Shown piece after piece: positions 27,076 to 36,097 of a stretch of DNA of 64,000 nucleotides. This DNA is from Actinokineospora baliensis. Its GTDB lineage: Bacteria; Actinomycetota; Actinomycetes; Mycobacteriales; Pseudonocardiaceae. The translations under genes and the position numbers were made by a program. Below the pieces are notes generated by a model, which worked only from the letters and a program-made list of their open reading frames with translations, was not told the DNA's origin and did no database searches. Every line of letters starts with the position of its first letter. Position 1 is the first letter of the stretch. The DNA lies in the NCBI RefSeq assembly GCF_016907695.1, contig NZ_JAFBCK010000001.1, forward strand, positions 6,932,001-6,996,000. Reading direction: 5' to 3'.

Positions 27076-27675
27076 TCAGCCCTTGTCAATCAATCGGCGG
27101 GACACACGGATCAAGTCCACTCCACAGTGCGCCGCCACCTTGTCCTGAAATACTTCCTCGGTCGATTCCAACGACCTCCCTTCCCGCAAGGTAATCAAGA
27201 TCAGCGGTCGCTCCGGCGCGCCAATAGCTACTCGGACGGCCGCCCACAGCAAGTCGCGGAACGTCTGCGGCTGCCCCCAGCACATGTATCGCCGAACAGT
27301 GCCGTCGGTGATGTCCATGTGCATCGGCTTCTCCGCCCGCGTCCCAGGCACTGTTCGCCACTCCGGCCCTATCGCCTCGCGGATCGTCTCACCGATGTCG
27401 GCAAGTCGTTTGACTGCGTAGGCGGCATAGGAGCCGACACCCTCAAGAGCGCGGGTGTATTCCTTCATCGGCCCATCCTTGAGCCACACGCGCATGCCCT
27501 CGGCTGTGTAGTGATCGGCGAGCTCGCCGCCGATCGCTGGATGGTCGACCCATAGCGAGTACTGCTCGGTCTTCTGCTGGTCTCCCAGTGACTCCCAGTC
27601 CAGGGCGTGCACCTGTCGGTACAGCTCCCGGCACACGGCCTCCCGCACGGCGCTAGGCAGTTTCGACTTCGACAC
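27076..27675 (-). CDS. Uncharacterised protein, last gene of the MORC/Z1 operon
   Basis: 199 residues from GTG 27675, with AGGAGG about 8 bases upstream. It is 11 bases after the Vsr gene, so surely co-transcribed. Seen: a helical N-terminus, a central GMRVWLKDGPMKEYTRALEGVGSYAAYAVKRL segment (quoted across 95-130 approximately by start only: GMRVWLKDGPMKEY), and a beta-rich C-terminus with PLILITLREGRSL. I do not recognise the family or a catalytic motif. Its place in the operon suggests a target-recognition, inhibitor or immunity role; this is inference. Confidence 0.75.
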   Translation of the reverse strand: MSKSKLPSAVREAVCRELYRQVHALDWESLGDQQKTEQYSLWVDHPAIGGELADHYTAEGMRVWLKDGPMKEYTRALEGVGSYAAYAVKRLADIGETIREAIGPEWRTVPGTRAEKPMHMDITDGTVRRYMCWGQPQTFRDLLWAAVRVAIGAPERPLILITLREGRSLESTEEVFQDKVAAHCGVDLIRVSRRLIDKG

Positions 27676-27686
27676 GCACCCTCCTG

Positions 27687-28433
27687 CTACCCGCTGGCCT
27701 CCGCTGTTCGCTGGCGAACCACAGTTTCAACCTGGTGCGCTGTGACCGCCGGGTCGTCGTGCTCCCAAGCCCGGATCACCTTCCACCCCGCGGCTTCCAA
27801 CACCGAGGTCGTATCCTCGTCGCGCGCGCGGTTGCCCTCGATCTTGTTCCGCCAGAAAGCGGAGTTCACGGACGCGGGTCTGTGGTGCTCAGGACAACCA
27901 TGCCAGAAACAACCATCGACGAACACCGCGACCCGGGCCTTGGGGAAGACGACGTCGGCGGTCCGGCGCGAATCGGCGAGCGGCCTGGCGGAGACGCGAT
28001 ACCGCAGCCCGCGCCGGTGCAGGAGCGCGCGCAACGCCAGCTCGGGGGCGGTGTCGCGGCCCCGGTTTCCCCGCATTGATGCCCGTACTCCGGCGGATGA
28101 GGCCCAGGAGTTACTCGGGAGCTGTTCAGTAGTGACGAGACCCGACTCGCGCGCTTTGGTCCACCCCTCAGCGAGGTTGCGGGGCCGCGTCGCGTGCGAC
28201 ACCGGACCCAGCTCACGGGTATGGGCACGGCCGCCGTCGGACCACCGCAGCCTGGCGAGGACTTCTACGCCCGCCCGATCGGGCTTCAGGTCGACCGACG
28301 CGCGCGCGTAGCGGCCCGCGCCTAGGTCCACCATGCGTCGGTGTCTGCCGCCCGCAGCCCGGTCCTGCTCAGCGGTGGTGTCCGCGGCGGCACGGCCCGG
28401 TCGGGGCTTCCACGCACTGTCCGGGGCGGTCAC
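27687..28433 (-). CDS. vsr: Very short patch repair (Vsr-like) endonuclease with N-terminal extension
   Basis: 248 residues. The GTG at 28433 overlaps the methyltransferase stop by 4 bases and is the natural start. The Vsr domain occupies about 118-245: MRGNRGRDTAPELALR, RRTADVVFPK (D160, metal-binding Asp) and FVDGCFWHGC (172-180, H178). E. coli Vsr is about 156 residues; here ~110 extra residues precede it and contain a small beta-rich segment (about 34-80). Vsr nicks T:G mismatches made by deamination of 5-methylcytosine, which fits its place behind a C5 methyltransferase. In such operons it may instead act as restriction nuclease. Confidence 0.92.
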   Translation of the reverse strand: MTAPDSAWKPRPGRAAADTTAEQDRAAGGRHRRMVDLGAGRYARASVDLKPDRAGVEVLARLRWSDGGRAHTRELGPVSHATRPRNLAEGWTKARESGLVTTEQLPSNSWASSAGVRASMRGNRGRDTAPELALRALLHRRGLRYRVSARPLADSRRTADVVFPKARVAVFVDGCFWHGCPEHHRPASVNSAFWRNKIEGNRARDEDTTSVLEAAGWKVIRAWEHDDPAVTAHQVETVVRQRTAEASG

Positions 28434-29704
28434 CTCCCGTCCGTGATCTCGTCCAGGCACGTCGCCACCGCCTCGGCGAACACCTGCCCAAGCAGTACCG
28501 GCACCGCGTTGCCCAGCTGACGCATCTTCTCCCCGCGCGGGCCGGAGAGCCGCCACTCGTCGGGGAAGGTCATTACCCGGGCCGTCTCGCGAACAGTCAT
28601 GTAGCGGTGCAGGTACCGATAGCCACTGGGATCCGTGTCGTCTTTCACCCGCTCGTCGGTGAGTAGCACAGACTCACCTCCGGGCACGCCGTGAACGCCT
28701 GCTTTGACTGTCTTGGCCGGGCGGTCCATGGTATTTGGGGTGTGCCCTGGGTAGATCCGCGCGTCCGGCCACCCCACGTGGTCGGTGAAGCCGCCCACGA
28801 AGTACTCCCGGCGATCGAGACGGTCCCACCTGACAGCAGGCAGCGGTCCCTCGTCACCAGTACCGACCAGAGCGTCACGCAGGGTGCGCCACGGCAGCAG
28901 GCCGTCGTCCTGGACGCGCTCCGGCAGCTTCGCCTCCACGCGGTCGCGAACGTGCTTGGGCACCTTGGGGTGCCGTTCCCAGTACCGCCCGTCACCAATC
29001 GACCTGTGTAGCGCCGCCTCGGAGTGCGTGGGCTTGACCAGGTCACGGAACCGCTCGAGGTCGACCCCGAGATCTGCCCGGAACGCGACTATGATCACCC
29101 GGCTCCGGACCTGCGGTACGCCGTAATCCGCTGCGTTGACCGGCGTCATGACGACGTCGTAGCGTCTCGTCGGGTCGATACCGGCCACGTCGGTCCCGCG
29201 CAGGACCGCGTCGTGGGCGTCCCAACTGGTCTCCGGGTCCCGTTCCAGGAACGGCAGGCCCAGTTCGCGGAGTATGTACTCGAAGTAGGGCTTGAACGAA
29301 CTCCGGAGCAGACCTCGCACGTTTTCGCAGATCACGGCTTTCGGCTGGATCTCGCGGACGGCGCGGAACAGCTCGGGGAACATGTTGCGCCGGTCCTCGT
29401 CGCCCTTGGCCACACCGCCGAGGCTGAACGGCTGGCACGGCGGACCACCCGCGAGCACATCCACTTTGCCGCTCAGGTAGCCCAGGTCCAGTTCCTGCAC
29501 GTCCCCGGCCACCAAGGGCCACGGCTGACCTGACTCCGGCACCCACTCGTCCTCGCCCCGCGGCTTGGCCCCGTTCGCTTCGAGGGTGTCACACGCGTGC
29601 CGGGCGTACTCGTTGAGCAATAGCGGCCGGAAGCCCGCGCGGTGCACGGCCATCGCCAACCCGCCACCCCCGGCGAACAGTTCCACCGAGGTACGGTCCG
29701 TCAT
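28430..29704 (-). CDS. DNA (cytosine-5) methyltransferase
   Basis: 424 residues. The ATG at 29704 is chosen because GGAGAAGAG directly precedes it and motif I follows at once. Motifs in order: I FAGGGGLAMA (10-19), IV GGPPCQPFSLGG with catalytic C90, VI ENVRG (127-131), VIII QVRSR, a target-recognition stretch of about 120 residues, and X with QLGNAVPV near the C-terminus. It methylates C5 of cytosine using SAM; the specificity cannot be read. An 84-base gap from the Z1 gene may carry an internal promoter, which would let the methylase be expressed first. Confidence 0.96.
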   Translation of the reverse strand: MTDRTSVELFAGGGGLAMAVHRAGFRPLLLNEYARHACDTLEANGAKPRGEDEWVPESGQPWPLVAGDVQELDLGYLSGKVDVLAGGPPCQPFSLGGVAKGDEDRRNMFPELFRAVREIQPKAVICENVRGLLRSSFKPYFEYILRELGLPFLERDPETSWDAHDAVLRGTDVAGIDPTRRYDVVMTPVNAADYGVPQVRSRVIIVAFRADLGVDLERFRDLVKPTHSEAALHRSIGDGRYWERHPKVPKHVRDRVEAKLPERVQDDGLLPWRTLRDALVGTGDEGPLPAVRWDRLDRREYFVGGFTDHVGWPDARIYPGHTPNTMDRPAKTVKAGVHGVPGGESVLLTDERVKDDTDPSGYRYLHRYMTVRETARVMTFPDEWRLSGPRGEKMRQLGNAVPVLLGQVFAEAVATCLDEITDGR

Positions 29705-29788
29705 CTCTTCTCCACAGGGGTCCGGGTGTCGGTGGAGCCTAACGCACTCCGTGCACAGTGCTTCGGACCGACACAGCCGCCGCACTCC

Positions 29789-32656
29789 TCAGCCGTCGAC
29801 CAACGCGTACGAGGGCTTGCTGGAGTCGACGGTCTGCCATTGCAACGCGCCGACATTCTTGGTCGCCCCGTCTGGCAGCCGCAAGACGATCGCCATCACC
29901 ACCCCGGACGGGTCCCGTTCGACCACTCCCGGGACTGCGGCGTCCTTGCTGACCATGGGGTAGAGCAGCATCTTCGCCGTCGTCGGGCCGACCTTGAGCG
30001 ACTCGAGAGCACCTCGGTGCGCGGAGGTGGCGTTGCCGCGGATCCGCCCGTCGACCTCTTTTCGTCCGTGCAGGCTCAGTTCCACCTGACCGCGCAGGAC
30101 CGCTCGCCTGCCCGACTTCTGCTGCGGCATCACGATCCGCCAATCCGTCACCACTTCCGGCCCCAGGCGGCTGATCCACGCCAGGTCCGGCTTGAACGAC
30201 ATGGGGTGGCGCCAGGTCAGCGCGCTCAACGCGGCCACCACTTCGGCATGCCCCACGGTACCTGTGAGCGCGGCGAACGGTGTCTTCCCGTTGTTCGACA
30301 ACGTGATCAGTTCCTGGCAAGCCGCGATCAAAGGGACACAAGCGTCCACGTTGCGTTCCAACGACTCACTCTCCCGCGTCGCGGGATAGGCGGAGCTCGG
30401 TTCCCGGTTGCCCACTCGTCGCTCCACGAGGACGGCGTTGTACATCTTCGACGACGCCGTCGGCTGGAGACCGTGGCTGCTGACCAAGGGCGGCACCTCG
30501 GCCGGTGTGCAAGTGGGCCTGCCGTTCTCATCGACCTCGGCATAGGCCTTGAGCTCTTCGCGGAAAGTCCGTTCGTCCAAGCAGATCGACTCGAACGAGT
30601 CCCTGAGACCCTCGGTCGTGAACAACCGCACCAGGTCCCGGTACCCCTTGCGAAAGCCGAACCAGCGGCCCATCTGCATGAGGGCGTCTGCGGTCTGGGT
30701 CGCCCGGACGTAGTACGACACGGTGAGGCCCTCGACCGTGAAGCCGCGGGCGAGCTTGTTCCCGCCGACCAGGATCCGCCAGACCTTGTGGTGGTCGAAG
30801 TTGACTTCCTCCTGCTCGATGTCCTGGTCGCTGTTGACCACCAACACCGGGTTGCCGTTCGGACTGACCCGCCGCGCGACCGCGCCGAGGTATGGAATGA
30901 GGTCGTCGAAGGAGCTTGGGACAGCCTGCCCCTCGGCGCGAACAGCGGACACCGGGAGCAGGTCGGCTTCGAAAGCATCGCGCAGTCTGGCGTGGCTGGT
31001 CGCGGAGAAGTACCCGGACTCACCCCAGATCTTCCTGATCTGGTCGGCTGTCGCCCGGTGGGTATCGGTGTGCATGGCCTCGTGCACCAACATGGTGTGG
31101 TGTTTGAACTCGGGATGTCCCTCGGCCTCGCGGAAGAGCTTCATCGCGCCCGTGAGCACGAAGAAGTCGATCGCCCGTCGCAGGTCTCGGTCGGACTCCT
31201 GGTCCGTCCCTGGTGGGTCGACGATCCGGATGTGGGCCTTCTCGTTCGAGTTCGCGACAGTGAGGTCTCCGTTGGTGAAGTCGCTGTCGAGGTCGTGAAA
31301 GTCCTCCGCGCCCATGTAGCCGGGCGGGCGTTCGAGCGAGATGAGGAAGTCTTTGGGAAAAATGTCCTGCGCGTCGCCGGGATCGATGAACACGTTGGCG
31401 AACGGCGTCGCCGTGTAGCCGACGTACTGCCCCCGCGGCAGCATGCCGAGCAGTTGGGAGATCAGCCCGTTGATCGCGGTCCGCTTCCGTTTCCCGGCGG
31501 GCGACTGCTTGGCGTTGATCGTGTTGACCGACGCCTGGTCCGACTCGTCGTCGATGATCAGCGCGGGGATCTGGTGCAGGCGGGCGGTGATCAGCTTCAG
31601 GTCATTGACCAGCTTGGTCAGCACCGGGCCGTTCTTCTTGACGATCATCAGTCGGGCATCGGCGGCCAGCAGGTTGTCGATGTGGTTGAGTGGTTTGCGC
31701 CGATCCAGGTGCTCGAAGTCCAGTGCCGAGATGCCCTGTTTGAGGCTCCGGTAGTCGAACTCGCGCGTGGTCATGCGGTGGATGTCGGGTTTGCCGACGT
31801 CGGCGGGCCTGCAGCCGTGCTCGACGAACCTGCCGTCGAGCCAGTCGTGGTCGTCCTGGTAGTCGACGGCGGAGAGCGCTTCGACGCTCTCGGGGTCCAC
31901 GCCGCGCAAGATGTTCTCGCGGCCGACGAACTCCATGTCCAAGCGGCGCTGGGTCTGTTCGCGCAGCATGTTCGTCGTACCCGTGAGCACGATGATCAGC
32001 CGGTACCCCGCGTCCACCGCTTTGGCGATGACGCCGGTGAAGTTCGCGGTCTTCCCGCTCTGGACGTACCCCACCACCAATCCCTTCGCCTGGTACGGCT
32101 GGGTGCGGGTGGGCTCGCTCAGCCGCTCGACCACGTGCCTGGTCGCGTTGTGCAGGCTGGTGATGGCCTGCGCGTCCCAGCCACGCCGGGTGCGCAGGTG
32201 GTTGGCGTAGTGGTTCCAGTAGAAATCCCTGGTCCGGACGAGGTCATCGTCGTACCAGGGGTCCCACTCCTTGGCGATGACGACCGTGCCGTCCTTGCCG
32301 TGCATGGGGAACAGCGACTCGAAGAGCCGGGTCGTCGCGGCGTTGACGCCGAGCTTGTCGACGACCACAGCGCGGCGCTGGGGAGTGTTCGCGCCAGTAC
32401 CTTGGGTCCACTCGGCGTCCCCGGCACGGGCACTGTCCCACTTCGCCAGCTTGATGTGCAGCTCGTTGCGCAGTTCGTCATCCGACGGGGACGAGGCCTC
32501 AAGGTAAGCGCACAGCGCGGCGTCGGAGATTTCGGCTCCGCTGCCGAACTCGGCCGCCTGCGCCAACGCGTTCCGGTGCAGATGCCGGGGACCGCTGCGG
32601 TTCATCGCGTCCAACGCGGCGAGGTAAGACTTCGCCATGGCGTCCGACATTGTCAT
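29789..32656 (-). CDS. Z1-domain superfamily II helicase-like protein
   Basis: 955 residues. Walker A is GYVQSGKTANF (196-206) and Walker B is ALIIDDESDQAS. The conserved Z1 block is ILVGGNKLARGFTVEGL followed by QMGRWFGFRKGY (motif VI-like Arg). This is the Z1 family, helicases found with MORC/MutL-type ATPases and methylases in restriction-like operons (Iyer and Aravind's MORC work, established knowledge). It starts on the ATGA that ends the PD-(D/E)XK gene. Role: NTP-driven DNA remodelling or translocation for the system's nuclease. Confidence 0.93.
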   Translation of the reverse strand: MTMSDAMAKSYLAALDAMNRSGPRHLHRNALAQAAEFGSGAEISDAALCAYLEASSPSDDELRNELHIKLAKWDSARAGDAEWTQGTGANTPQRRAVVVDKLGVNAATTRLFESLFPMHGKDGTVVIAKEWDPWYDDDLVRTRDFYWNHYANHLRTRRGWDAQAITSLHNATRHVVERLSEPTRTQPYQAKGLVVGYVQSGKTANFTGVIAKAVDAGYRLIIVLTGTTNMLREQTQRRLDMEFVGRENILRGVDPESVEALSAVDYQDDHDWLDGRFVEHGCRPADVGKPDIHRMTTREFDYRSLKQGISALDFEHLDRRKPLNHIDNLLAADARLMIVKKNGPVLTKLVNDLKLITARLHQIPALIIDDESDQASVNTINAKQSPAGKRKRTAINGLISQLLGMLPRGQYVGYTATPFANVFIDPGDAQDIFPKDFLISLERPPGYMGAEDFHDLDSDFTNGDLTVANSNEKAHIRIVDPPGTDQESDRDLRRAIDFFVLTGAMKLFREAEGHPEFKHHTMLVHEAMHTDTHRATADQIRKIWGESGYFSATSHARLRDAFEADLLPVSAVRAEGQAVPSSFDDLIPYLGAVARRVSPNGNPVLVVNSDQDIEQEEVNFDHHKVWRILVGGNKLARGFTVEGLTVSYYVRATQTADALMQMGRWFGFRKGYRDLVRLFTTEGLRDSFESICLDERTFREELKAYAEVDENGRPTCTPAEVPPLVSSHGLQPTASSKMYNAVLVERRVGNREPSSAYPATRESESLERNVDACVPLIAACQELITLSNNGKTPFAALTGTVGHAEVVAALSALTWRHPMSFKPDLAWISRLGPEVVTDWRIVMPQQKSGRRAVLRGQVELSLHGRKEVDGRIRGNATSAHRGALESLKVGPTTAKMLLYPMVSKDAAVPGVVERDPSGVVMAIVLRLPDGATKNVGALQWQTVDSSKPSYALVDG

Positions 32657-33648
32657 CCTTCCAGGTGGTCGACGGCCGCCGACAGGACAGCGGGCGGCGC
32701 GGCCGCCGGGTCGAGACCGGTGAGGTCGATGCGGTAGCGCACCTCCGCGAGGCGGTCCAGCGCGACCCCGGCGTCTGCCAGGGATCTCGGTGTCAAGCGT
32801 GGGAACCCCTCACCGACGGCGTACACTGCGGACGCCACTCGCCGGGTCCACCGGGTATCGCACCGTTCGCCGAGGTCCTCTTGCCAACCCCACACGGCCA
32901 GTCCCGCGTCCAAGTCGTCGCGACCTGTGCCCGGACCGAGCATGGCACGAACTCGCTCGACCAGCTGCCCCAACCGGGCTCCTGCCCCTGTCCCCGCCTG
33001 CGTGAGCTGGTGGGACACCAACCACAGCGGCCGGTCACCGGTGGGTACGAGTTGCGGCAGGGACTCGATCCAGTGCGTGCGCCGCTCCGAGCTGGTCGTC
33101 TTGACCTCGACGTCGTCGCCGCGCAGGCCGAAATCATGTTCCTCTCCCTCTGGGCCCCGCCAAGCCGCCAGCGCGGCTGGCGCGCCGAGTCCGTGGATGA
33201 GCCCGGCGAGGCTGAGCAGCTCGCCGAAGAGACCGATCTCGCGCTCCCTCGGGAACCCCTCTTCACGTCGGAGAAGAGCGGCGAACTCGCGCAGGGTGAG
33301 TGCCAGCGCGTCAGCGGGCGACATCTGATCGAGCTGGACCCGGTCGGCGATCGAGCACAGCAGTGGATAGGCCGCCTGGAACAGTGCGGGCACCGTGACG
33401 ACGACCTCGAGGCAGCGGCCGACGTCGTGGTGGGTCAGGCGGCTGACGACGTGTTGCAGTCGGGTTGCGGGCGCGTGATCGGCTCCCGGACTGTGGACCC
33501 GGACGCCCAGATGCCCCTCCGCCGGGGTCACGAAGAGCCAGACCAGCGGATCGCCGGCGATGGGCTTGAGGTAGGGCACGCCCTCGGCGAGGACCCGCTC
33601 AAGGTGGGCAGGGGCGAGGTGCCGGTCCTGGGAGGTCGAGTAGGTCAT
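32653..33648 (-). CDS. PD-(D/E)XK-motif nuclease-like protein
   Basis: 331 residues. Residues about 140-190 carry the fold's signature: E143 on a helix (FGELLSL), D172 in HDFGL and E181-x-K183 in VEVKTTSS. This matches the PD-(D/E)XK family usually found beside Z1 and MORC genes (DUF4420-type; from memory). Probably the DNA-cutting subunit. Both ends overlap neighbours by 4 bases (33645-33648 and 32653-32656), giving tight stoichiometric coupling. Confidence 0.9.
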   Translation of the reverse strand: MTYSTSQDRHLAPAHLERVLAEGVPYLKPIAGDPLVWLFVTPAEGHLGVRVHSPGADHAPATRLQHVVSRLTHHDVGRCLEVVVTVPALFQAAYPLLCSIADRVQLDQMSPADALALTLREFAALLRREEGFPREREIGLFGELLSLAGLIHGLGAPAALAAWRGPEGEEHDFGLRGDDVEVKTTSSERRTHWIESLPQLVPTGDRPLWLVSHQLTQAGTGAGARLGQLVERVRAMLGPGTGRDDLDAGLAVWGWQEDLGERCDTRWTRRVASAVYAVGEGFPRLTPRSLADAGVALDRLAEVRYRIDLTGLDPAAAPPAVLSAAVDHLEG

Positions 33649-35150
33649 CGGCGCTCCGCCCGCACGGCGGTCGTCAACAGCGACTTCCAGAGCTCGATGT
33701 TGTCCTTATCGCGCGAACCGAGGTACTCACCCTGGAAGACGTCCTCCATCAGCAGGTAGATCATGGTCTTGATCAGCGGCAGGTCGTTGAGCCCACCGTG
33801 GCGGTCACCGAGCAGCATCTTCCGGTACCGCTTGTTGAGCCAGATCGTCCGCTCGTCGCGGTCGATGTCGAAGAACTGGTCGTCGTCGAACTCGCGCCAT
33901 CGCAGGTCCACCGGATCGACTCTCAGTGATTCGATCTCCGCCTCGATGGTGCTCCGCAGCCCCGGGGTGAAGCCCCTGCCGGGCGGGACCATCGGTTTGC
34001 GCGTCGATCGACGCTTGTTCCCAGCCTGGTAGACCTGCTCAGCGAGGTGGAAGTAGTCGCTGAACCCGGTCCCGTCCTCGGCTCTGGCCGCCTCGCACGC
34101 CTGGCCGAACTCCGGCCGGACCTGGACCCTCGATTTCTCCGGGTTCATTCGCAGCAGCGCCTCGACATCACCATCGATCTCGACCTCGACGCGCGCCAAC
34201 TGGAGCTTGGCGTGGGGTGCGTGCACACCTTCCCAACCTCCGGGCTGCAGGAGGCGATCCCGCCGGTAGAAGTACATGCCCTGGTATTCGGCGGGACGAC
34301 CGTTGAGCTTGAACTGCCGAGCGGTGGACCTGGGCGGCCAGATGTGGCAGCGAAAAGTCAGCGTTTGGCCGTCAACGGTCGCCCTGAGGTCCTTGGGGAA
34401 CCCAGTCGCGCCAGGGCGGAGGTAGCCGAACGGGTTGATTGGTTCCACGGCGATCGGCGATGTGGGACCCGCTGTGCCCGCTTCGTGGACGTCGAAAGTA
34501 ATAGACACCCGACCGCTTTCGATCAGGCGGTGGAACACGAGCCCGAGGTGATCGCCCGCGGCGGTGACCTTCCGCGAGATGAACCGCTCGACCTGGTCCT
34601 TGTCGCGCGTGGCGGGAAAGCCCCCGACTTCGTCCCAGCGGACGATGGTGCCGCTACCCGAGTCGGGCACTCCCCGGTCCTGATCGAGCTCCTGGGCGGC
34701 GAACGACTCGGGGACGATGTCGCACAAAAAATGGGTCTTGGCCTCGCCCAGCCGCCAGCGACGGCCGACAGCGACCGCGCCCGCCGCTCGCGACAGCACG
34801 GTCAGCTCGCGGGCCTGGCTGAAAGAGGCCGCCTTGAGCCCCAGCCCGAACCAGCCCAGGTCCGCCTCACCATAGGCCCGACGACCACCGACCGTCATCG
34901 CCTCATCGATCCGGTCAGGAGCGATCCCACGCCCGTTGTCCACCACGTAGAGCGAGCACAACCGACCCCGGCCACGCACGAAACGGATCAACACGTGGGT
35001 GGCGCCCGCGTCGATCGAGTTGTCGACGAGGTCGGCGAGCGCCGTCTCGAACGAGTGGTTCCGACCGATGGCCTCCATCGTCCTTGAGTCCGGAGGCAGC
35101 TCCACACTCCCATCAGTGGGCACGCTCTCGATCCACTCGCCTGTCGCCAC
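33645..35150 (-). CDS. MORC/Hsp90-like GHKL ATPase
   Basis: 501 residues from GTG 35150 (GAGGGG upstream). The GHKL ATP site is complete: N box DLVDNSIDAG with N44, G1 box VVDNGRGI (69-76) and G2 box GWFGLGLKAA (99-108). The remaining ~350 residues include the S5-like transducer region and a C-terminal helical part. MORC ATPases clamp and compact DNA; bacterial versions are operon partners of Z1 helicase, nuclease and methylase. First gene of the six-gene operon. Confidence 0.92.
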   Translation of the reverse strand: MATGEWIESVPTDGSVELPPDSRTMEAIGRNHSFETALADLVDNSIDAGATHVLIRFVRGRGRLCSLYVVDNGRGIAPDRIDEAMTVGGRRAYGEADLGWFGLGLKAASFSQARELTVLSRAAGAVAVGRRWRLGEAKTHFLCDIVPESFAAQELDQDRGVPDSGSGTIVRWDEVGGFPATRDKDQVERFISRKVTAAGDHLGLVFHRLIESGRVSITFDVHEAGTAGPTSPIAVEPINPFGYLRPGATGFPKDLRATVDGQTLTFRCHIWPPRSTARQFKLNGRPAEYQGMYFYRRDRLLQPGGWEGVHAPHAKLQLARVEVEIDGDVEALLRMNPEKSRVQVRPEFGQACEAARAEDGTGFSDYFHLAEQVYQAGNKRRSTRKPMVPPGRGFTPGLRSTIEAEIESLRVDPVDLRWREFDDDQFFDIDRDERTIWLNKRYRKMLLGDRHGGLNDLPLIKTMIYLLMEDVFQGEYLGSRDKDNIELWKSLLTTAVRAERR

Positions 35151-35580
35151 CTGGTACCCACCCCTCGGACTGATGCTTCTACAGCACCTAATAGGCCCGT
35201 TCAGCGGGCGTGTTACACCTGATCATAGCCAAGTAGTGCATGTGTCGACACTCTCAGTCAGCTCGCCCAGGGCGCGCCCCAGGCGGATGACCCACCCGGT
35301 AACCCACTGGCCGCCGACCGCACGTCCCAAAGTCAAACGACGATACGAGTACGAGGAGGCGATCCAAGTGATCAGCGTCCAAGCACTACTGATGAAGGTA
35401 GGCGGAGCGCTCAAGAATACGGCGCCATCACGATGGAAGCGGCGACACCACCACGCGGCCGTTCCGCGCGCAGGGACCGACAGGCACGTGCTGAACCCAA
35501 CTCCTCCCTTTCGGGGACACCATCTTGAACGCAGATGTCACCGAGGGATTCTTGACCTCAAGAAGTCAAGCACTTGCCGC
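35151..35580. other. Gene-free gap between two leftward operons
   Basis: About 430 bases. The left part must hold the promoter of the MORC/Z1 operon; a short GCCCG-CTGAA-CGGGC hairpin lies just upstream of the MORC gene. A weak plus-strand reading frame with AGGAGG at about 35354 does not look coding. I find no RNA gene or IS. Confidence 0.4.
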
Positions 35581-36096
35581 CTATCGCTTGCGGCGACCCC
35601 GCTTTCTTTCCATCGGGCGAAGGGTGAACTTCTCAGGAGCGGGCTCGGGCAACAACCTGGACAGCCGACTGCCCAGGAACACGCCTATTGCCATACTCGC
35701 GCCAGGTATTCCCATCATCAGAAGGAAGAACAACGCGCCGTCGTGCCGGTGCGGATAGTCCGCGGTCACGATCTTGGCGCCCGCGCCACCTCGGCCAGCG
35801 CCGGAGCCGTCGATTCGCAGCTGCACGTCGACCGCGCCGACGCGCGGCCCCACCGAGTGGATCCGCTTGTCCTCGGTGCGTTCTTCGCCTTCCCACCGCA
35901 CCTGCGCCTCGCAGACCGTGGTCAACCAGAGGTCGAGGGGATTCGTCGCGCACGACCGCACCTCGGCGACGCCGGTGCGGCGCACGGACGGCTCGGCCGA
36001 GGGCGTCAACCCGGTCCGCGACTGCACGCCGATGAACACCCAGATCCCGACCAGCAGGAAGGCGATACCGGCACCGATGGTCGGTCCCCAGCGCAT
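35581..36096 (-). CDS. Membrane protein with two TM helices in an ESX-like operon
   Basis: 171 residues from ATG 36096, 1 base after the WXG gene stop. TM helix 1 is about residues 5-24 (TIGAGIAFLLVGIWVFIGV). An extracytoplasmic loop with two Cys (about 49 and 62) follows, then TM helix 2 about 122-142, then a very basic tail (RKRGRRKR). No enzyme motif. Its place suggests a membrane partner of the ESX-like proteins upstream. Confidence 0.8.
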   Translation of the reverse strand: MRWGPTIGAGIAFLLVGIWVFIGVQSRTGLTPSAEPSVRRTGVAEVRSCATNPLDLWLTTVCEAQVRWEGEERTEDKRIHSVGPRVGAVDVQLRIDGSGAGRGGAGAKIVTADYPHRHDGALFFLLMMGIPGASMAIGVFLGSRLSRLLPEPAPEKFTLRPMERKRGRRKR

Positions 36097-36097
36097 C

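Noticed and set aside
29642..32737. 1031-codon plus-strand reading frame
   Set aside because: Antisense shadow of the Z1 helicase gene.
35223..35414. 63-codon minus-strand ORF upstream of the MORC operon
   Set aside because: No ribosome-binding site and no protein-like pattern; treated as non-coding.
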